A stretch of DNA of 64,000 bases, taken from Bosea sp. NBC_00550 (GTDB lineage: Bacteria; Pseudomonadota; Alphaproteobacteria; Rhizobiales; Beijerinckiaceae). Below are positions 1 to 8,369 of the stretch, one piece after another (the stretch's first letter is position 1; each line of letters begins with the position of its first letter). The stretch spans positions 744,001 through 808,000 of the forward strand of contig NZ_CP102772.1 in NCBI RefSeq assembly GCF_026020075.1. The letters run 5' to 3'. The notes under the pieces are model-generated. The model had not been told where the DNA came from, searched no databases, and saw nothing but the letters and a program-made list of their open reading frames with translations. Position numbers and translations under genes: made by a program.

Positions 1-12
1 GGAGGCGGTCGC

Positions 13-1167
13 TCAGTTCGTCGTCGCGACCTTGATCTCGCCGGGCTGCGGCGTGACGGCGACACCGGGGCGGACCATGGGATTGGCGTTGCCGCCGATG
101 ATCACCTTGTCCTCGACCGTCAGGCCGGAGCGGATCACCCTCAAGCCCTCGCTGATCGGCCCGAGCACGACTGGCTTCGGCACGACCTTGTTCTCAGGGC
201 CGACCGTCAGGACGACCTTGCTCGCCTGGTCCGAGGCGATGACCGTGTCGGGCACCAGCAGCGCGTCGGATTCGCCGGCGAAGAAGCGCAGGCGGCCGAA
301 CACGCCGGGCGTCAGGAACTGGTCCTTGTTGTCGAACACGGCGCGGCCGCGGATCGTCGCCGAACGGGCGTTCAGGGCGTTGTCGAGGAAGTTGACCTTG
401 CCGCGGCGACCCCATTTGGTCTCGTCGGAAAGCCGCACCTCGACCGGTGTCCCGGTGTCCTTGCTGGTCGTGTCGCGCAGATTGGCCATGCGGTTGTACC
501 GCAGGAAGTCGGCTTCCGAGACGTCGAAGGTGAAGTAGATCGGAGCCACCGCGACGATGGTCGTCAGCAGCGTCGCCCCCGACTGCCCGCCGGCGATCAG
601 GTTGCCCGGATCGACGCGGCGGTTCGAGATGCGGCCGGAGAGCGGCGCGCGCACCTCGGTCCATTCGAGATTGAGCTCGGCGTTCTTGAGATTGGCCTCG
701 GCGCCCTGCAGCGATCCGATCGCGCTGTTGAGGTTCGCGCGGCGCTGGTCGACGTCGCGAGCCGTGATCGTGCGGTTCTGGGTCAGGCCCTCGGCGCGGT
801 CGACCTCGTTCTGGGAGAGCTCGACCTGGGCCTTCGAGCGGGCGACCTCGGCACGGGCAACGTCGACAGCCAGTTTGTAAGGCCGCTGATCGATGGTAAA
901 GAGCAGGTCGCCCTTCTGGACGATCGAGCCGTCCGGGAAGTGCACGCTGTCGATGAAGCCGGAGACGCGGGCGCGCACCTCGACCTGCTCGCTCGCTTCG
1001 AAGCGGCCGGTATACTCATCCCAGTTGGTGATGCGCTTGGCGAGCGGGCTGGCGACCTGAACCGGTGGGGCAGGCGGCGCTCCCTGGGCAGCGGCGTCGA
1101 GTGCGGTGAAGCCGGTCGACGTGGCAATAGCGGTGAACACCAGGCCGATGAAACGGCTGCGTGGCAT
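13..1167 (-). CDS. RND efflux pump periplasmic adaptor (membrane fusion) protein
   Basis: This is the periplasmic adaptor that links an inner-membrane RND pump to an outer-membrane channel for drug or solvent efflux. The protein has an N-terminal signal peptide ending near AAAQG, a biotinyl-lipoyl-like hairpin region with the long coiled coil (residues about 80-180), and the beta-barrel and membrane-proximal domains ending in a GGNANPMVRPGV-type segment typical of the MexA/AcrA family. I start at 1167 (MPRSRFIGL), which opens directly into the signal peptide. Longer in-frame starts at 1200 and 1263 exist but add a non-signal-like stretch. The length, about 384 aa, is normal. The gene reads toward the left edge, so the pump gene probably lies just outside the window. 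The palindrome at 1275-1286 may be its operator. Confidence 0.9.
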   Translation of the reverse strand: MPRSRFIGLVFTAIATSTGFTALDAAAQGAPPAPPVQVASPLAKRITNWDEYTGRFEASEQVEVRARVSGFIDSVHFPDGSIVQKGDLLFTIDQRPYKLAVDVARAEVARSKAQVELSQNEVDRAEGLTQNRTITARDVDQRRANLNSAIGSLQGAEANLKNAELNLEWTEVRAPLSGRISNRRVDPGNLIAGGQSGATLLTTIVAVAPIYFTFDVSEADFLRYNRMANLRDTTSKDTGTPVEVRLSDETKWGRRGKVNFLDNALNARSATIRGRAVFDNKDQFLTPGVFGRLRFFAGESDALLVPDTVIASDQASKVVLTVGPENKVVPKPVVLGPISEGLRVIRSGLTVEDKVIIGGNANPMVRPGVAVTPQPGEIKVATTN

Positions 1168-1274
1168 GACGGAACTCCGTGTGGCGGACCGGCGCAACAT
1201 AGCGGGTTTTCCGGTCTGTGCCGCAAAAAGGGATGGGGAGTGACGAATGTCAAGAACCATCACCCATCATAGAG

Positions 1275-1286
1275 CGCAATATTGCG
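1275..1286. promoter_or_regulatory. Perfect 12-bp palindrome upstream of the RND adaptor, possible repressor operator
   Basis: CGCAATATTGCG is a perfect palindrome in the 274 bp between the adaptor gene and gatB. On the minus strand it sits just upstream of a TATGAT hexamer (1271-1266), the place where a TetR/AcrR-type repressor would block transcription of an efflux operon. The matching -35 is weak. No regulator gene is in the window next to it, so the role is inferred. Confidence 0.4.
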
Positions 1287-1441
1287 TCATATAAGTCATA
1301 TTCCCGCCATCTGGTTGCAGGAGCGCAACGGCGCTGCACCATGACGGGGCGGTTTGATGCGGCGGATCGAGGCAACGACGCTTGCCGCACGCCCGCTGAC
1401 ATCGTAACGCGTAGGCGACCATTCGAGCCGGAAGATTTCAG

Positions 1442-2923
1442 ATGAATGCGCATGCCCGCCCCGCCGACCCGAAGAAGCTGATCAAGGGCGCGACCGGCGA
1501 TTGGGAGATCGTCGTCGGCATGGAAATCCATGCCCAGGTCACCTCCAATGCCAAGCTGTTCTCCGGCGCCTCGACCGGCTTCGGCGCCGAGCCCAACGAG
1601 CATGTCAGCCTCGTCGATGCGGCCATGCCCGGCATGCTGCCCGTCATCAACGCCGAATGTATCCGCCAGGCCGTGCGCACGGGGCTCGGTCTGAGCGCGC
1701 AGATCAACAACCGTTCGGTCTTCGATCGCAAGAACTACTTCTATCCCGATCTGCCGCAGGGCTACCAGATCAGCCAGTACAAGAGCCCGATCGTGGGCGA
1801 AGGCGAGATCGTCGTCGATCTCTCGCCGACCGAGCAGATCACGGTGGGCATCGAGCGGCTGCATCTCGAGCAGGACGCCGGCAAGTCGATCCACGACCAG
1901 CACCCGACCATGAGCTTCGTCGATCTCAACCGCTCCGGCGTGGCGCTGATGGAAATCGTCTCGAAGCCGGACCTGCGCTCGGCGGACGAGGCGAAGGCCT
2001 ATGTCTCGAAGCTGCGCACCATCCTGCGCTATCTCGGCACCTGCGACGGCGACATGGAGAAGGGCAATTTGCGCGCCGATGTGAACGTCTCCGTTCGTAA
2101 GCCCGGCGGCGCCCTCGGCACGCGCTGCGAGATCAAGAACGTCAACTCGATCCGCTTCATCGGGCAGGCGGTCGAGACCGAGGCGCGCCGCCAGATCGGT
2201 ATCATCGAGGATGGCGGCACCATCGACCAGGAAACGCGCCTCTACGATCCCGGCAAGGGCGAGACGCGCTCGATGCGCTCGAAGGAAGAGGCGCATGACT
2301 ACCGCTACTTCCCCGATCCGGACCTGCTGCCGCTCGAATTCGACGACGCCTTCGTCGAGTCGCTCAGGGGCGCGCTGCCGGAACTGCCGGACGCGAAGAA
2401 GGCGCGCTTCATCGCCGAATACGGGTTGTCGCCCTACGACGCCTCGGTTCTGGTCGCCGAGCGCGATCAGGCCGACTACTTCGAAGCGGTCGCCAAGGGC
2501 CGGGACGGCAAGGCCGCCGCCAATTGGGTGATCAACGAGCTGTTCGGCCGCCTCAACAAGGAAGGCCAGGACGTCACCACTTCTCCGGTCTCGGCTGCCC
2601 AGCTCGGCGGGCTCGTCGACCTGATCGGCGAGGGGGTCATTTCCGGCAAGATCGCCAAGGACCTGTTCGAGATCGTCTGGACCGAAGGCGGCGACCCGCG
2701 CGAGATCGTCGAGACCCGCGGCATGAAGCAGGTCACCGACACCGGCGCGATCGAGAAGGCCGTCGACGAGATCATCGCGGCGAACCCTGACAAGGTCGAG
2801 CAGGTCAAGGCCAAGCCGACCATGCTGGGCTGGTTCGTCGGCCAGGCGATGAAGGCCTCGGGCGGCAAGGCCAACCCGCAGGCGCTCAACGAGATCCTGA
2901 AGAAGAAGCTCGGCATCGAGTGA
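1442..2923 (+). CDS. gatB: Aspartyl/glutamyl-tRNA(Asn/Gln) amidotransferase subunit B
   Basis: GatB is the kinase/amidotransferase subunit of the GatCAB complex, which converts misacylated Glu-tRNA(Gln) and Asp-tRNA(Asn) to Gln-tRNA and Asn-tRNA in the cytoplasm. The 493-aa protein has the hallmark N-terminal segment [13 protein letters not shown] (residues about 21-33), the LMEIVSKPD and CEIKNVNS motifs of the cradle domain, and a C-terminal YqeY-like tail domain from about residue 345 ending in [11 protein letters not shown]. Its length is usual for the family. Start at ATG 1442. It stands alone on this strand, with gatA and gatC not in the window, and is followed by a palindromic intergenic repeat (2935-3032). 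Confidence 0.97.
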   Translation: MNAHARPADPKKLIKGATGDWEIVVGMEIHAQVTSNAKLFSGASTGFGAEPNEHVSLVDAAMPGMLPVINAECIRQAVRTGLGLSAQINNRSVFDRKNYFYPDLPQGYQISQYKSPIVGEGEIVVDLSPTEQITVGIERLHLEQDAGKSIHDQHPTMSFVDLNRSGVALMEIVSKPDLRSADEAKAYVSKLRTILRYLGTCDGDMEKGNLRADVNVSVRKPGGALGTRCEIKNVNSIRFIGQAVETEARRQIGIIEDGGTIDQETRLYDPGKGETRSMRSKEEAHDYRYFPDPDLLPLEFDDAFVESLRGALPELPDAKKARFIAEYGLSPYDASVLVAERDQADYFEAVAKGRDGKAAANWVINELFGRLNKEGQDVTTSPVSAAQLGGLVDLIGEGVISGKIAKDLFEIVWTEGGDPREIVETRGMKQVTDTGAIEKAVDEIIAANPDKVEQVKAKPTMLGWFVGQAMKASGGKANPQALNEILKKKLGIE

Positions 2924-2934
2924 TCAAACATGCT

Positions 2935-3032
2935 GTCATCCCGGATGTAGCGAAGCGGAGATCCGGGATCCATGCCTGAACCTTCAACGGGAGCGTGCCG
3001 GCATGGATCCCGGGTCAAGCCCAGGATGACGG
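2935..3032. repeat. Palindromic intergenic repeat element, copy 1
   Basis: The segment begins GTCATCC and ends GGATGAC. It holds a near-perfect inner inverted repeat (2960-2976 against 2999-3015, 16 of 17 positions) reading GGATCCATGCC / GGCATGGATCC. It lies between gatB and the next gene and shares its end words (gtcat..., cccggg, gtcaagccc, atgacg) with copies at 4976-5053 and 33626-33729. Such hairpin-forming elements are common between genes in rhizobial and Bosea-like genomes. It could act as a transcript-end stabiliser or be a miniature mobile repeat. Confidence 0.75.
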
Positions 3033-3063
3033 CGGTGTTTCTTGTGCAAGCTGGACGATTGGG

Positions 3064-3570
3064 ATGACGCCCGCAGGTCTCGTCATCCGCGACGCTGAAG
3101 CCGCCGATATTCTGGCGGTGAGGGCGCTTTTGGTCGAGACCTGGCACGCCACCTATGACGGCGTCTACGGCTGGCAGCGGGTCGCCGAGATCACCAATGC
3201 CTGGCATTCGCCGGAAAACCTGCGCAGCCAGCTCGGCCGCGAAGAGGGCGTATTCCTCGTCGCTCTGATCGGCGAGGATATCGTTGCGACTGCCTCGGCC
3301 CGGCCGGAGCGCGATGGCGCGGCGCTGCTGACGCGGCTCTACGTGCTGCCGGCCTGGCAGGGCGTCGGCATCGGCCGCACGCTGCTGCAGATCGCGCTCG
3401 CCTGTTTCCCGAAGGCGCCCGTTGCCCGGCTCGAGGTCGAGAGCCAGAACGAGCTGGCGATCGCCTTCTACGAGCGCATGGGCTTCTTCCTGCAGCGACA
3501 GGCCCGCTTCGACGGACGCGACGACACACCGAACACGCTGCTGATGGCCAAGCGCCTCTTCGCAGAGTGA
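3064..3570 (+). CDS. GNAT family N-acetyltransferase
   Basis: A GCN5-related acetyltransferase moving an acetyl group from acetyl-CoA to an unknown amine. In the 168-aa product, residues about 92-108 (LYVLPAWQGVGIGRTLL) form motif A, with the Q/R-x-x-G-x-G/A acetyl-CoA pyrophosphate loop, and the C-terminal ELAIAFYERMGF is motif B. An upstream in-frame ATG at 2995 lies inside the intergenic repeat, so I use ATG 3064, which gives MTPAGLVIRDAE, the usual GNAT beginning. It is followed 29 bp later by a second GNAT gene on the same strand. The substrate cannot be told from sequence. Confidence 0.85.
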   Translation: MTPAGLVIRDAEAADILAVRALLVETWHATYDGVYGWQRVAEITNAWHSPENLRSQLGREEGVFLVALIGEDIVATASARPERDGAALLTRLYVLPAWQGVGIGRTLLQIALACFPKAPVARLEVESQNELAIAFYERMGFFLQRQARFDGRDDTPNTLLMAKRLFAE

Positions 3571-3599
3571 AGGCCGCTCGGCCTCGGAGACAAAGCGCA

Positions 3600-4094
3600 A
3601 TGAAACAGAATGCCGTCGACGCATCCGACATCCTCATTCGCGAAGCCGCGGCAGACGATGTGCCGCGGATCGCCACACTGATCCTGCACGGGGCGCCGAC
3701 GCAGACGCGCACTCCTGAGGCGATTGCCGCCGAAGCGCTGCATCCAGCCTATCGCGATGCGTTCAAGGCGATGAAAGCCAATCCCTATTGCAGCCTGATC
3801 GTCGCCGAGCGCGGCGGAGTCGTTGTCGGCACCTATCAGATCTCGCTGCTGCCGGGGCTCGCCGAGCGCGGGCGTGTTCGCGCCAAGATCGAGAGCGTGC
3901 ATGTTGCGCCCGAGTGCCGAGGCCTGGGCATCGGTGGCGTGATGATGCGCCATGCTCTCGCCTACGCTGCGGCGAGAGGGGTAGGTCTCGTCGAGCTCAC
4001 GTCGAACAAGGCGAGGCCCGACGCCCATCGCTTCTACCGAAATCTCGGCTTCGACCAGAGCCATGAGGGCTTCAAGAAGGTCGTCTCGCCCTGA
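3600..4094 (+). CDS. GNAT family N-acetyltransferase (second of a pair)
   Basis: A 164-aa acetyltransferase of the GNAT superfamily. The acetyl-CoA loop is VHVAPECRGLGIGGVMM (residues about 100-116), followed by the C-terminal HRFYRNLGFDQSHEGFKK segment typical of the fold. I start at ATG 3600, with GGAG ten bases upstream. The longer frame from 3567 overlaps the preceding stop and adds a basic stretch unlike the family. It probably forms a two-gene unit with the GNAT gene ending at 3570. The two proteins are only distantly alike, so this is not a recent duplication. The substrate is unknown. Confidence 0.85.
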   Translation: MKQNAVDASDILIREAAADDVPRIATLILHGAPTQTRTPEAIAAEALHPAYRDAFKAMKANPYCSLIVAERGGVVVGTYQISLLPGLAERGRVRAKIESVHVAPECRGLGIGGVMMRHALAYAAARGVGLVELTSNKARPDAHRFYRNLGFDQSHEGFKKVVSP

Positions 4095-4259
4095 GCTTTG
4101 ATCTTGCATCGGCTTTTGCGAAAACCGCATTCCACTTGTCGGGCCGATGCTCCAGCGGCATGGCGAGGTCGCGCTGAGGGCGGGCTCGTGCCTCTTCCGG
4201 CGCTTCGGCGGGCTCCTTACGTTTCGCGCCGAGGCCTCACGCCAGGAAGGAAGAGACTG

Positions 4260-4967
4260 ATGTCCGAAGCTGCCGCCAAGCCGATCGACCTCTATTACTG
4301 GCCAACGCCGAACGGCTGGAAAATCTCCATCATGCTCGAGGAGTGCGGGCTGCCCTACACCATTGTGCCGGTGAACATCGGCAAGGGCGACCAGTTCAAG
4401 CCGGAATTCCTCGCGATATCCCCGAACAACCGCATGCCGGCGATCGTCGATCCCGACGGGCCGGACGGCAAGCCGATCTCGGTCTTCGAATCCGGCGCCA
4501 TCCTGCAGTATCTCGGCCGCAAGACGGGCAAGTTCTACCCGAAGGACGAGCGTGGCCGTGTCGCCGTCGACGAATGGCTGTTCTGGCAGATGGGAGGCTT
4601 CGGCCCAATGCTCGGCCAGACCCATCACTTCCGCATCTACGCGCCGGAGAAGGTGGCCTACGCCATCGACCGCTACACCAACGAGGCCAACCGCCTCTAC
4701 GGCGTGCTGAACAAGCGCCTCGAAGGCCGCGATTATATCTGCGGCGAGTATTCCATCGCCGACATGGCCTGCATCGGCTGGGCACGCGGCTGGGAGCGGC
4801 AGGGCCAGGACATCAGGCAGTTCCCTAATGTCGCGCGCTGGCTGGAGACGATGCAGGCGCGCCCGGCGGTCCAGCGCGGGCTGAAGGCGGCGGAGGAGTT
4901 GCGCAACCCCGCCGGCATCAGCACGCCCGAGGAAAAGGCGGTCCTCTTCGGCCAGAAGGCCCGCTGA
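4260..4967 (+). CDS. Glutathione S-transferase, YfcG/Nu-class-like
   Basis: A cytosolic GST-fold protein of 235 aa. The thioredoxin-like N-terminal domain carries TPNGWK (residues 16-21), the T/S-P-N-G signature of YfcG (Nu-class) enzymes, which act as disulfide-bond oxidoreductases on glutathione. ESGAILQYLGRKTG is the glutathione gamma-glutamyl contact (D/E-S-G-A). The C-terminal helical domain has YSIADMACIGWARGWE, the usual N-capping box. Start ATG 4260 is set by a good ribosome site (AGGAAGGAAGAG). A paralogue is at 32537. The reading frame upstream of 4260 is open but shows no protein-like character. Confidence 0.92.
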   Translation: MSEAAAKPIDLYYWPTPNGWKISIMLEECGLPYTIVPVNIGKGDQFKPEFLAISPNNRMPAIVDPDGPDGKPISVFESGAILQYLGRKTGKFYPKDERGRVAVDEWLFWQMGGFGPMLGQTHHFRIYAPEKVAYAIDRYTNEANRLYGVLNKRLEGRDYICGEYSIADMACIGWARGWERQGQDIRQFPNVARWLETMQARPAVQRGLKAAEELRNPAGISTPEEKAVLFGQKAR

Positions 4968-4975
4968 ACGTAAAT

Positions 4976-5053
4976 CGTCATGCCCGGGCTTGACCCGGGC
5001 ATCTCTCGAAAAGAGATCCTCGGGTCTGCGCTTCGCTTCGCCCGAGGATGACG
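4976..5053. repeat. Palindromic intergenic repeat element, copy 2
   Basis: The segment starts CGTCATGCCCGGG and ends CCCGAGGATGACG, so its ends are inverted copies. It contains two nested hairpins (CCCGGGCTTGACCCGGG and the CTCGAAAAGAG / CGGGTCTGCGC part). It sits between the convergent GST and DUF2147 genes, so it could double as a two-way transcription end. It is related to 2935-3032 and 33626-33729. Confidence 0.7.
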
Positions 5054-5078
5054 TTTCCCCGCCTAGGACGTGAGAACC

Positions 5079-5465
5079 TCAGTTCGACCGCGTCCACTTG
5101 ACCGAGCGGCAGATCAGCCCGCCCATCACGCAGCCAGCGGTGGTCAGCGTGCTGCCGGAGAGCTTCATCGTTCCCGAATAGGTCTTGCCGTCTTCCGGGT
5201 TGAAGGCGCTGCCGGCCCATTTGCCATCGCCGTCGGGCTTCATGTCGTAGAATATGCGCTGGCCGACCTTGGCCGGCCCGTTCTGCTCCTTGAGCCAGGA
5301 GATCGTGCCGCAAAGCGCCTCGCCGCATTTGGTGAAGCGCACTCGCGAGGCGCCCGTGTCGCGCTCCCAGACGCCTGCCACTTCCTGCGCCGCCGCTGTC
5401 GCGACGCTCGCCAGCATGCCGAGCGCCGCCAGCGCCGCGAGCCTAGATCCGATCCCGTTCTTCAT
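5079..5465 (-). CDS. DUF2147 family secreted protein
   Basis: A 128-aa exported protein of the DUF2147 family, a small beta-rich domain of unknown function found in the periplasm of many proteobacteria. Residues 1-26 are a signal peptide (hydrophobic core LAALAALGMLASVATAAAQ). The mature part has the family pattern GVWERDTGASRVRFTKC...LCGTISWL and ends in RSVKW. Four cysteines suggest disulfides. ATG 5465 is set by AGGAGG five bases upstream. A promoter with an inverted-repeat operator stands directly in front (5501-5540), so the gene looks actively regulated rather than constitutive. Confidence 0.88.
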   Translation of the reverse strand: MKNGIGSRLAALAALGMLASVATAAAQEVAGVWERDTGASRVRFTKCGEALCGTISWLKEQNGPAKVGQRIFYDMKPDGDGKWAGSAFNPEDGKTYSGTMKLSGSTLTTAGCVMGGLICRSVKWTRSN

Positions 5466-5500
5466 CCGATCCTCCTTGTCCGACCCGCTATGCCTGCATG

Positions 5501-5540
5501 GTTCAGATATGAACTATATCGGGGTTTAGGCGCAGCTCAA
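5501..5540 (-). promoter_or_regulatory. Promoter with overlapping inverted-repeat operator before the DUF2147 gene
   Basis: On the minus strand TTGAGC (5540-5535) and TATAGT (5518-5513) are separated by 16 bp, a good sigma-70 pair. A perfect inverted repeat GTTCA-N4-TGAAC (5501-5514) overlaps the downstream edge of the -10. This geometry suits a MarR- or ArsR-type repressor. The regulator is not adjacent. Confidence 0.5.
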
Positions 5541-5814
5541 GGTGCCGCAAGGGAAGAGGTTGCGGCCCGTCCGTTGCGCAAGGTGAATCCAATCTCAACG
5601 GTGCGTGCGAAGGCGCTTCGGCATCCGGTTGAAATCGCTTGTATTTTCGGAATTCTGAAGTGAATCCTTGGTTACTTTAACCGGACGATTACGCCTCGTT
5701 GAGACTCGATTCACCGCAAAATTTAGCGCGCATTTTAAAGGTCGAGCTCACTCTCGCATCCATCGACCGGGGCCTTGGACGGGTGGCCGGGACAACGAAA
5801 AAGAGGGTGGTGTC
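5541..5814. other. Intergenic stretch with no recognised gene
   Basis: Between the DUF2147 promoter and the Sel1-like gene I see no conserved coding frame or RNA gene. The part from about 5625 to 5740 is AT-richer than its surroundings (TTTTCGGAATTC, CTTTAACCGG, AAAATTTAGCG) and may hold the promoter of the gene starting at 5815. I could not settle on one -35/-10 pair. Confidence 0.5.
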
Positions 5815-6084
5815 ATGGCACGTATGGAGATGAGCGCTGTTCCCGCTTCGCTGGTGATCCCGGCTGAGGTGTCGGCCGAGGCCTATTGCGAACTCGGGCT
5901 GATGCATGCTTCGGGGCGGGCAGGGGTCGTTGACCTCGTCGCGGCGCAGAAATGGTTCAACGTCGCCTTTGCCCGCGGTTGCGCCCGGGCAGCGGCCCAT
6001 CGTCAGGAGCTCGCGCTTGAGATGAGCCGGGACGAGATCGCCGAGGCACTGCGCGAAGCACGCGCTTTCCTCACGCGGCACTGA
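5815..6084 (+). CDS. Small Sel1-like repeat protein
   Basis: An 89-aa soluble protein with one clear Sel1-like repeat: AYCELGLMHASGRAGVVDLVAAQKWFNVAFARGCARAA (about residues 22-60) fits the Sel1 helix pair with the A-x-x-x-L-G-x-x-Y/H-x-x-G...D-x-x-x-A-x-x-W-F/Y-x-x-A-A consensus. Sel1 repeats are protein-binding scaffolds. Single-repeat proteins of this size occur widely in Hyphomicrobiales and no role is assigned. I chose ATG 5815 because the upstream open stretch from 5668 is arginine-rich and shadow-like. Partners cannot be read from the context. Confidence 0.75.
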   Translation: MARMEMSAVPASLVIPAEVSAEAYCELGLMHASGRAGVVDLVAAQKWFNVAFARGCARAAAHRQELALEMSRDEIAEALREARAFLTRH

Positions 6085-6129
6085 GAGGGCCACGTTCGGA
6101 TATCCCGACGCCGCGCTTGTACGCGCGGT

Positions 6130-6264
6130 TCAGAACGCTCCGATACCGCCCGAAGGCGGGGGCATGTTGCCCCTGCGGTCCTTGGTGATGCCGTCGGCCG
6201 TCACCAGAAGCAATTCGCAGAGCGACGCCAGACAGGCCAGGAATACAATCGCGACGATACCCAT
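6130..6264 (-). CDS. Small membrane protein, 44 aa, unrecognised
   Basis: A short reading frame below usual size cut-offs. It has a strong ribosome site (GGGAGG, six bases before ATG 6264) and a clear hydrophobic N-terminal segment, MGIVAIVFLACLASLCELLL, followed by a polar tail (ADGITKDRRGNMPPPSGG). The topology fits one membrane helix with a short exposed tail. It faces away from ndk and shares the 158-bp upstream region with it. I do not recognise a family. The ribosome site and hydrophobic design are the reasons to believe it. Confidence 0.55.
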   Translation of the reverse strand: MGIVAIVFLACLASLCELLLVTADGITKDRRGNMPPPSGGIGAF

Positions 6265-6422
6265 GGATCGCCTCCCTTGTTCTCCAGGCGCGATCCTAGC
6301 ACGAAAATGATCCGCGGGCTTGCGGATTGCGGACGAGCCGGACCGTTCCCCTGCCTTGTGAGGGACGAAAGCGGCGGCTATAAGCGCGCCGCAATTCCCT
6401 TTTCGTACCCTAGGATTTTTCG

Positions 6423-6845
6423 ATGGCTGTTCAGCGTACCTTCTCCATTCTCAAGCCCGATGCGACGAAGCGCAATCTCACTGGCGCGGTCAACGCGGTC
6501 ATCGAGAAGGCCGGCCTGCGCATCGTCGCTCAGAAGCGCATCCAGATGACCAAGGCTCAGGCCGAGACCTTCTATGCCGTCCACTCGGCGCGTCCCTTCT
6601 TCGGCGAGCTCGTCGACTTCATGACCTCCGGCCCCGTGGTCGTGCAGGTGCTGGAAGGCGAGAACGCGATCGCCGCGTATCGTGACGTGATGGGCGCCAC
6701 CAACCCGGCCAACGCCGCCGAGGGCACCATCCGCAAGCTCTTCGCCGAGTCGGTCGGCGAGAACACCGTGCACGGCTCGGACGCGCCGGAGACCGCGGCC
6801 ATCGAGATCGCCCAGTTCTTCGCGGGCAACGAGATCGTCGGCTGA
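6423..6845 (+). CDS. ndk: Nucleoside diphosphate kinase
   Basis: Ndk passes the gamma-phosphate from ATP to other nucleoside diphosphates through a phospho-histidine. The 140-aa protein begins [16 protein letters not shown], the family signature, and carries the active-site loop NTVHGSD with His117 in the canonical place. The length is exactly typical. ATG 6423 follows an AT-rich leader. A strong rho-independent terminator follows at 6871-6904, so this is probably a single-gene transcript. No unusual features. Confidence 0.98.
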   Translation: MAVQRTFSILKPDATKRNLTGAVNAVIEKAGLRIVAQKRIQMTKAQAETFYAVHSARPFFGELVDFMTSGPVVVQVLEGENAIAAYRDVMGATNPANAAEGTIRKLFAESVGENTVHGSDAPETAAIEIAQFFAGNEIVG

Positions 6846-6870
6846 TCGCAGCCGCTTCCTGACAAGCAGA

Positions 6871-6904
6871 AAAGGCGGACCGGTTTCCCGGTCCGCCTTT
6901 TTTT
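6871..6904 (+). terminator. Rho-independent terminator of ndk
   Basis: A 13-bp perfect stem (6871-6883 with 6888-6900, AAAGGCGGACCGG) with a 4-nt loop is followed by TTTT, then CTTTT. It sits 25 bp after the ndk stop. Confidence 0.92.
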
Positions 6905-6924
6905 CTTTTCGGGCTTCTGTCCGC

Positions 6925-6942
6925 GGCCGGGCAAGCCCGGCC
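6925..6942. repeat. Short perfect hairpin GGCCGGGC-AA-GCCCGGCC
   Basis: An 8-bp perfect stem with a 2-nt loop between ndk and the convergent MipA/OmpV gene. It resembles a fragment of the larger intergenic repeats and may help end transcripts from the right. Confidence 0.5.
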
Positions 6943-6957
6943 ACGATGCCGTTGTCC

Positions 6958-7800
6958 TCAGAGCCCTAGAGAATAGCTCGACCCGGTATCGAAGGAGTAG
7001 CTCGCCGAGAGGCCGATGGTGAGCGAGTCGCGCGAGCCGAACGGCCTGACGATGGCCGAGCGGGTCGCGTCGCCGACGAGGTGCTTGTACTCGACATAGG
7101 CCGTGGTCTTGAGCTGATCCGACCAGTGATAGGTGATCTGCGCCAGGGCGCCGACCGTATGGACGCCGGTGTTGAAGCGCTGCAGCAGGCCGCCGGTACC
7201 GGGCTGGGCTCCATAGGTGCCGAAATAGGTCCGGACATAGTCCGCCGAGGCGATCCGCATGCGCGGGCCGACACCGAGAGTCCACGGGCCCATATTGGTG
7301 AAGGCATCGAGCTTGAGGTCGGCGACGACGCCGTCATGCGCGACGATGCCGCGGCGCAGGTCGACCCGGCCTCGCAGCCAGGACGTCGGATAGAATTCGG
7401 CGAAGGCGCCGGCCTCGGCGCCGAACTTGGTCGCGGGCACGGCGACGAGCAACGGATTGACCTTGGCGCTGCGCTTCCAGAGCAGGTCGCCGGAGAAGCC
7501 GATGCGCCAGCCCTGGCCGGAGAAGACGCCGATGCTCAGCATCGCGTCGTCCTCGGCGCTCCACCATGTGCTCTTCAGGCCCTTGCCCAGCGAGATGATG
7601 GGGCGCGCGCGGAACACGTAATCGTCCGAGCCGGTGTAGTCGGGCTGATAGCGCACGCCTGCACCAAGCGTCACATACCAGTTCTGCGCCGATTGGGGCG
7701 AGGTCAGGGTGGAGTAGTCTTTCGACTGCGCCTGGGCTTGGCCAGGCAGCGAGAGGAAGAAGCAGGTCGCCAGACCCGCCAGATACGCAACGCAACGCAT
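6958..7800 (-). CDS. MipA/OmpV family outer-membrane protein
   Basis: A 280-aa outer-membrane beta-barrel of the MipA/OmpV family, associated with murein-scaffolding or porin-like roles. The first ~25 residues are a signal peptide (MRCVAYLAGLATCFFLSLPGQAQAQ). The mature part begins with WYVTLGAGVRYQPDYTGSDDY, the family's diagnostic first strand, and ends in a barrel-closing segment (YSFDTGSSYSLGL). I start at ATG 7800 and not at the longer frame from 7851, which adds 17 residues before the signal peptide. It is convergent with ndk. Whether it binds MltA or forms a channel is not visible. Confidence 0.88.
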   Translation of the reverse strand: MRCVAYLAGLATCFFLSLPGQAQAQSKDYSTLTSPQSAQNWYVTLGAGVRYQPDYTGSDDYVFRARPIISLGKGLKSTWWSAEDDAMLSIGVFSGQGWRIGFSGDLLWKRSAKVNPLLVAVPATKFGAEAGAFAEFYPTSWLRGRVDLRRGIVAHDGVVADLKLDAFTNMGPWTLGVGPRMRIASADYVRTYFGTYGAQPGTGGLLQRFNTGVHTVGALAQITYHWSDQLKTTAYVEYKHLVGDATRSAIVRPFGSRDSLTIGLSASYSFDTGSSYSLGL

Positions 7801-8085
7801 AGTCCAGAACTCCGACGCGACAGCGCGCCCGATGGATTTGAATGGAGGCAATCTGAGGGAAGGGGATTAATGCGCGGTTAAGGTGAGTTTTTCGTTATCT
7901 CAGGAATATCAATGTGTTGTGACTTCAGAGCTTTTTCTTGGCGTTAGCCGGGCTTGATCGCAGCCGCCGTGGCCGTGCCGGAGGCTGGCGCCGGCGGGCA
8001 CCGGGAACCGCCCGTTAATCGATGGTGGCCAGAATGTGTCCCAGGGAGCGGAAGGCTCCGATCGACAGGGTCGCAGGAGGCGGCG

Positions 8086-8283
8086 ATGATCATGGAAGTG
8101 GCGGTTGTCTGGCTGCTTTGCGCCGCCGTGTTTCTCGAGCTGGCGGACCGGGCTCCGGTGATCGACGAAGCGGGACTCGGGATCGACTCTGGCGCCCGGC
8201 ATATGGGCTGCGACGAGCCGGAGAGCGTCGCAGCGGAAGCACTGTCCCTGAAAACAGCGATGAGCGAACACGCATCCTCTTGA
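8086..8283 (+). CDS. Small protein with N-terminal membrane segment, unrecognised
   Basis: A 65-aa frame starting MIMEVAVVWLLCAAVFLELADRAP, one hydrophobic helix, then an acidic, probably disordered tail. ATG 8086 has a near-consensus ribosome site (AGGAGG at 8075-8080, five bases before). The longer upstream frame from 7954 lacks such a site. No family recognised. The gene ends 86 bp before the next secreted protein on the same strand. It may be a small membrane-anchored stress or regulatory protein, but that is a guess. Confidence 0.5.
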   Translation: MIMEVAVVWLLCAAVFLELADRAPVIDEAGLGIDSGARHMGCDEPESVAAEALSLKTAMSEHASS

Positions 8284-8369
8284 CGTTGAGCTAGCTCTAT
8301 GACCATGCCGGGAAACGGGCGCAGCATGTGGTCTTCGATGTGCCCCATTCTCGAAGAGCAGGCGGAATC

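Noticed and set aside
2995..3063. Longer start (ATG 2995) for the first GNAT gene
   Set aside because: It lies within the palindromic repeat; ATG 3064 gives a normal GNAT N-terminus.
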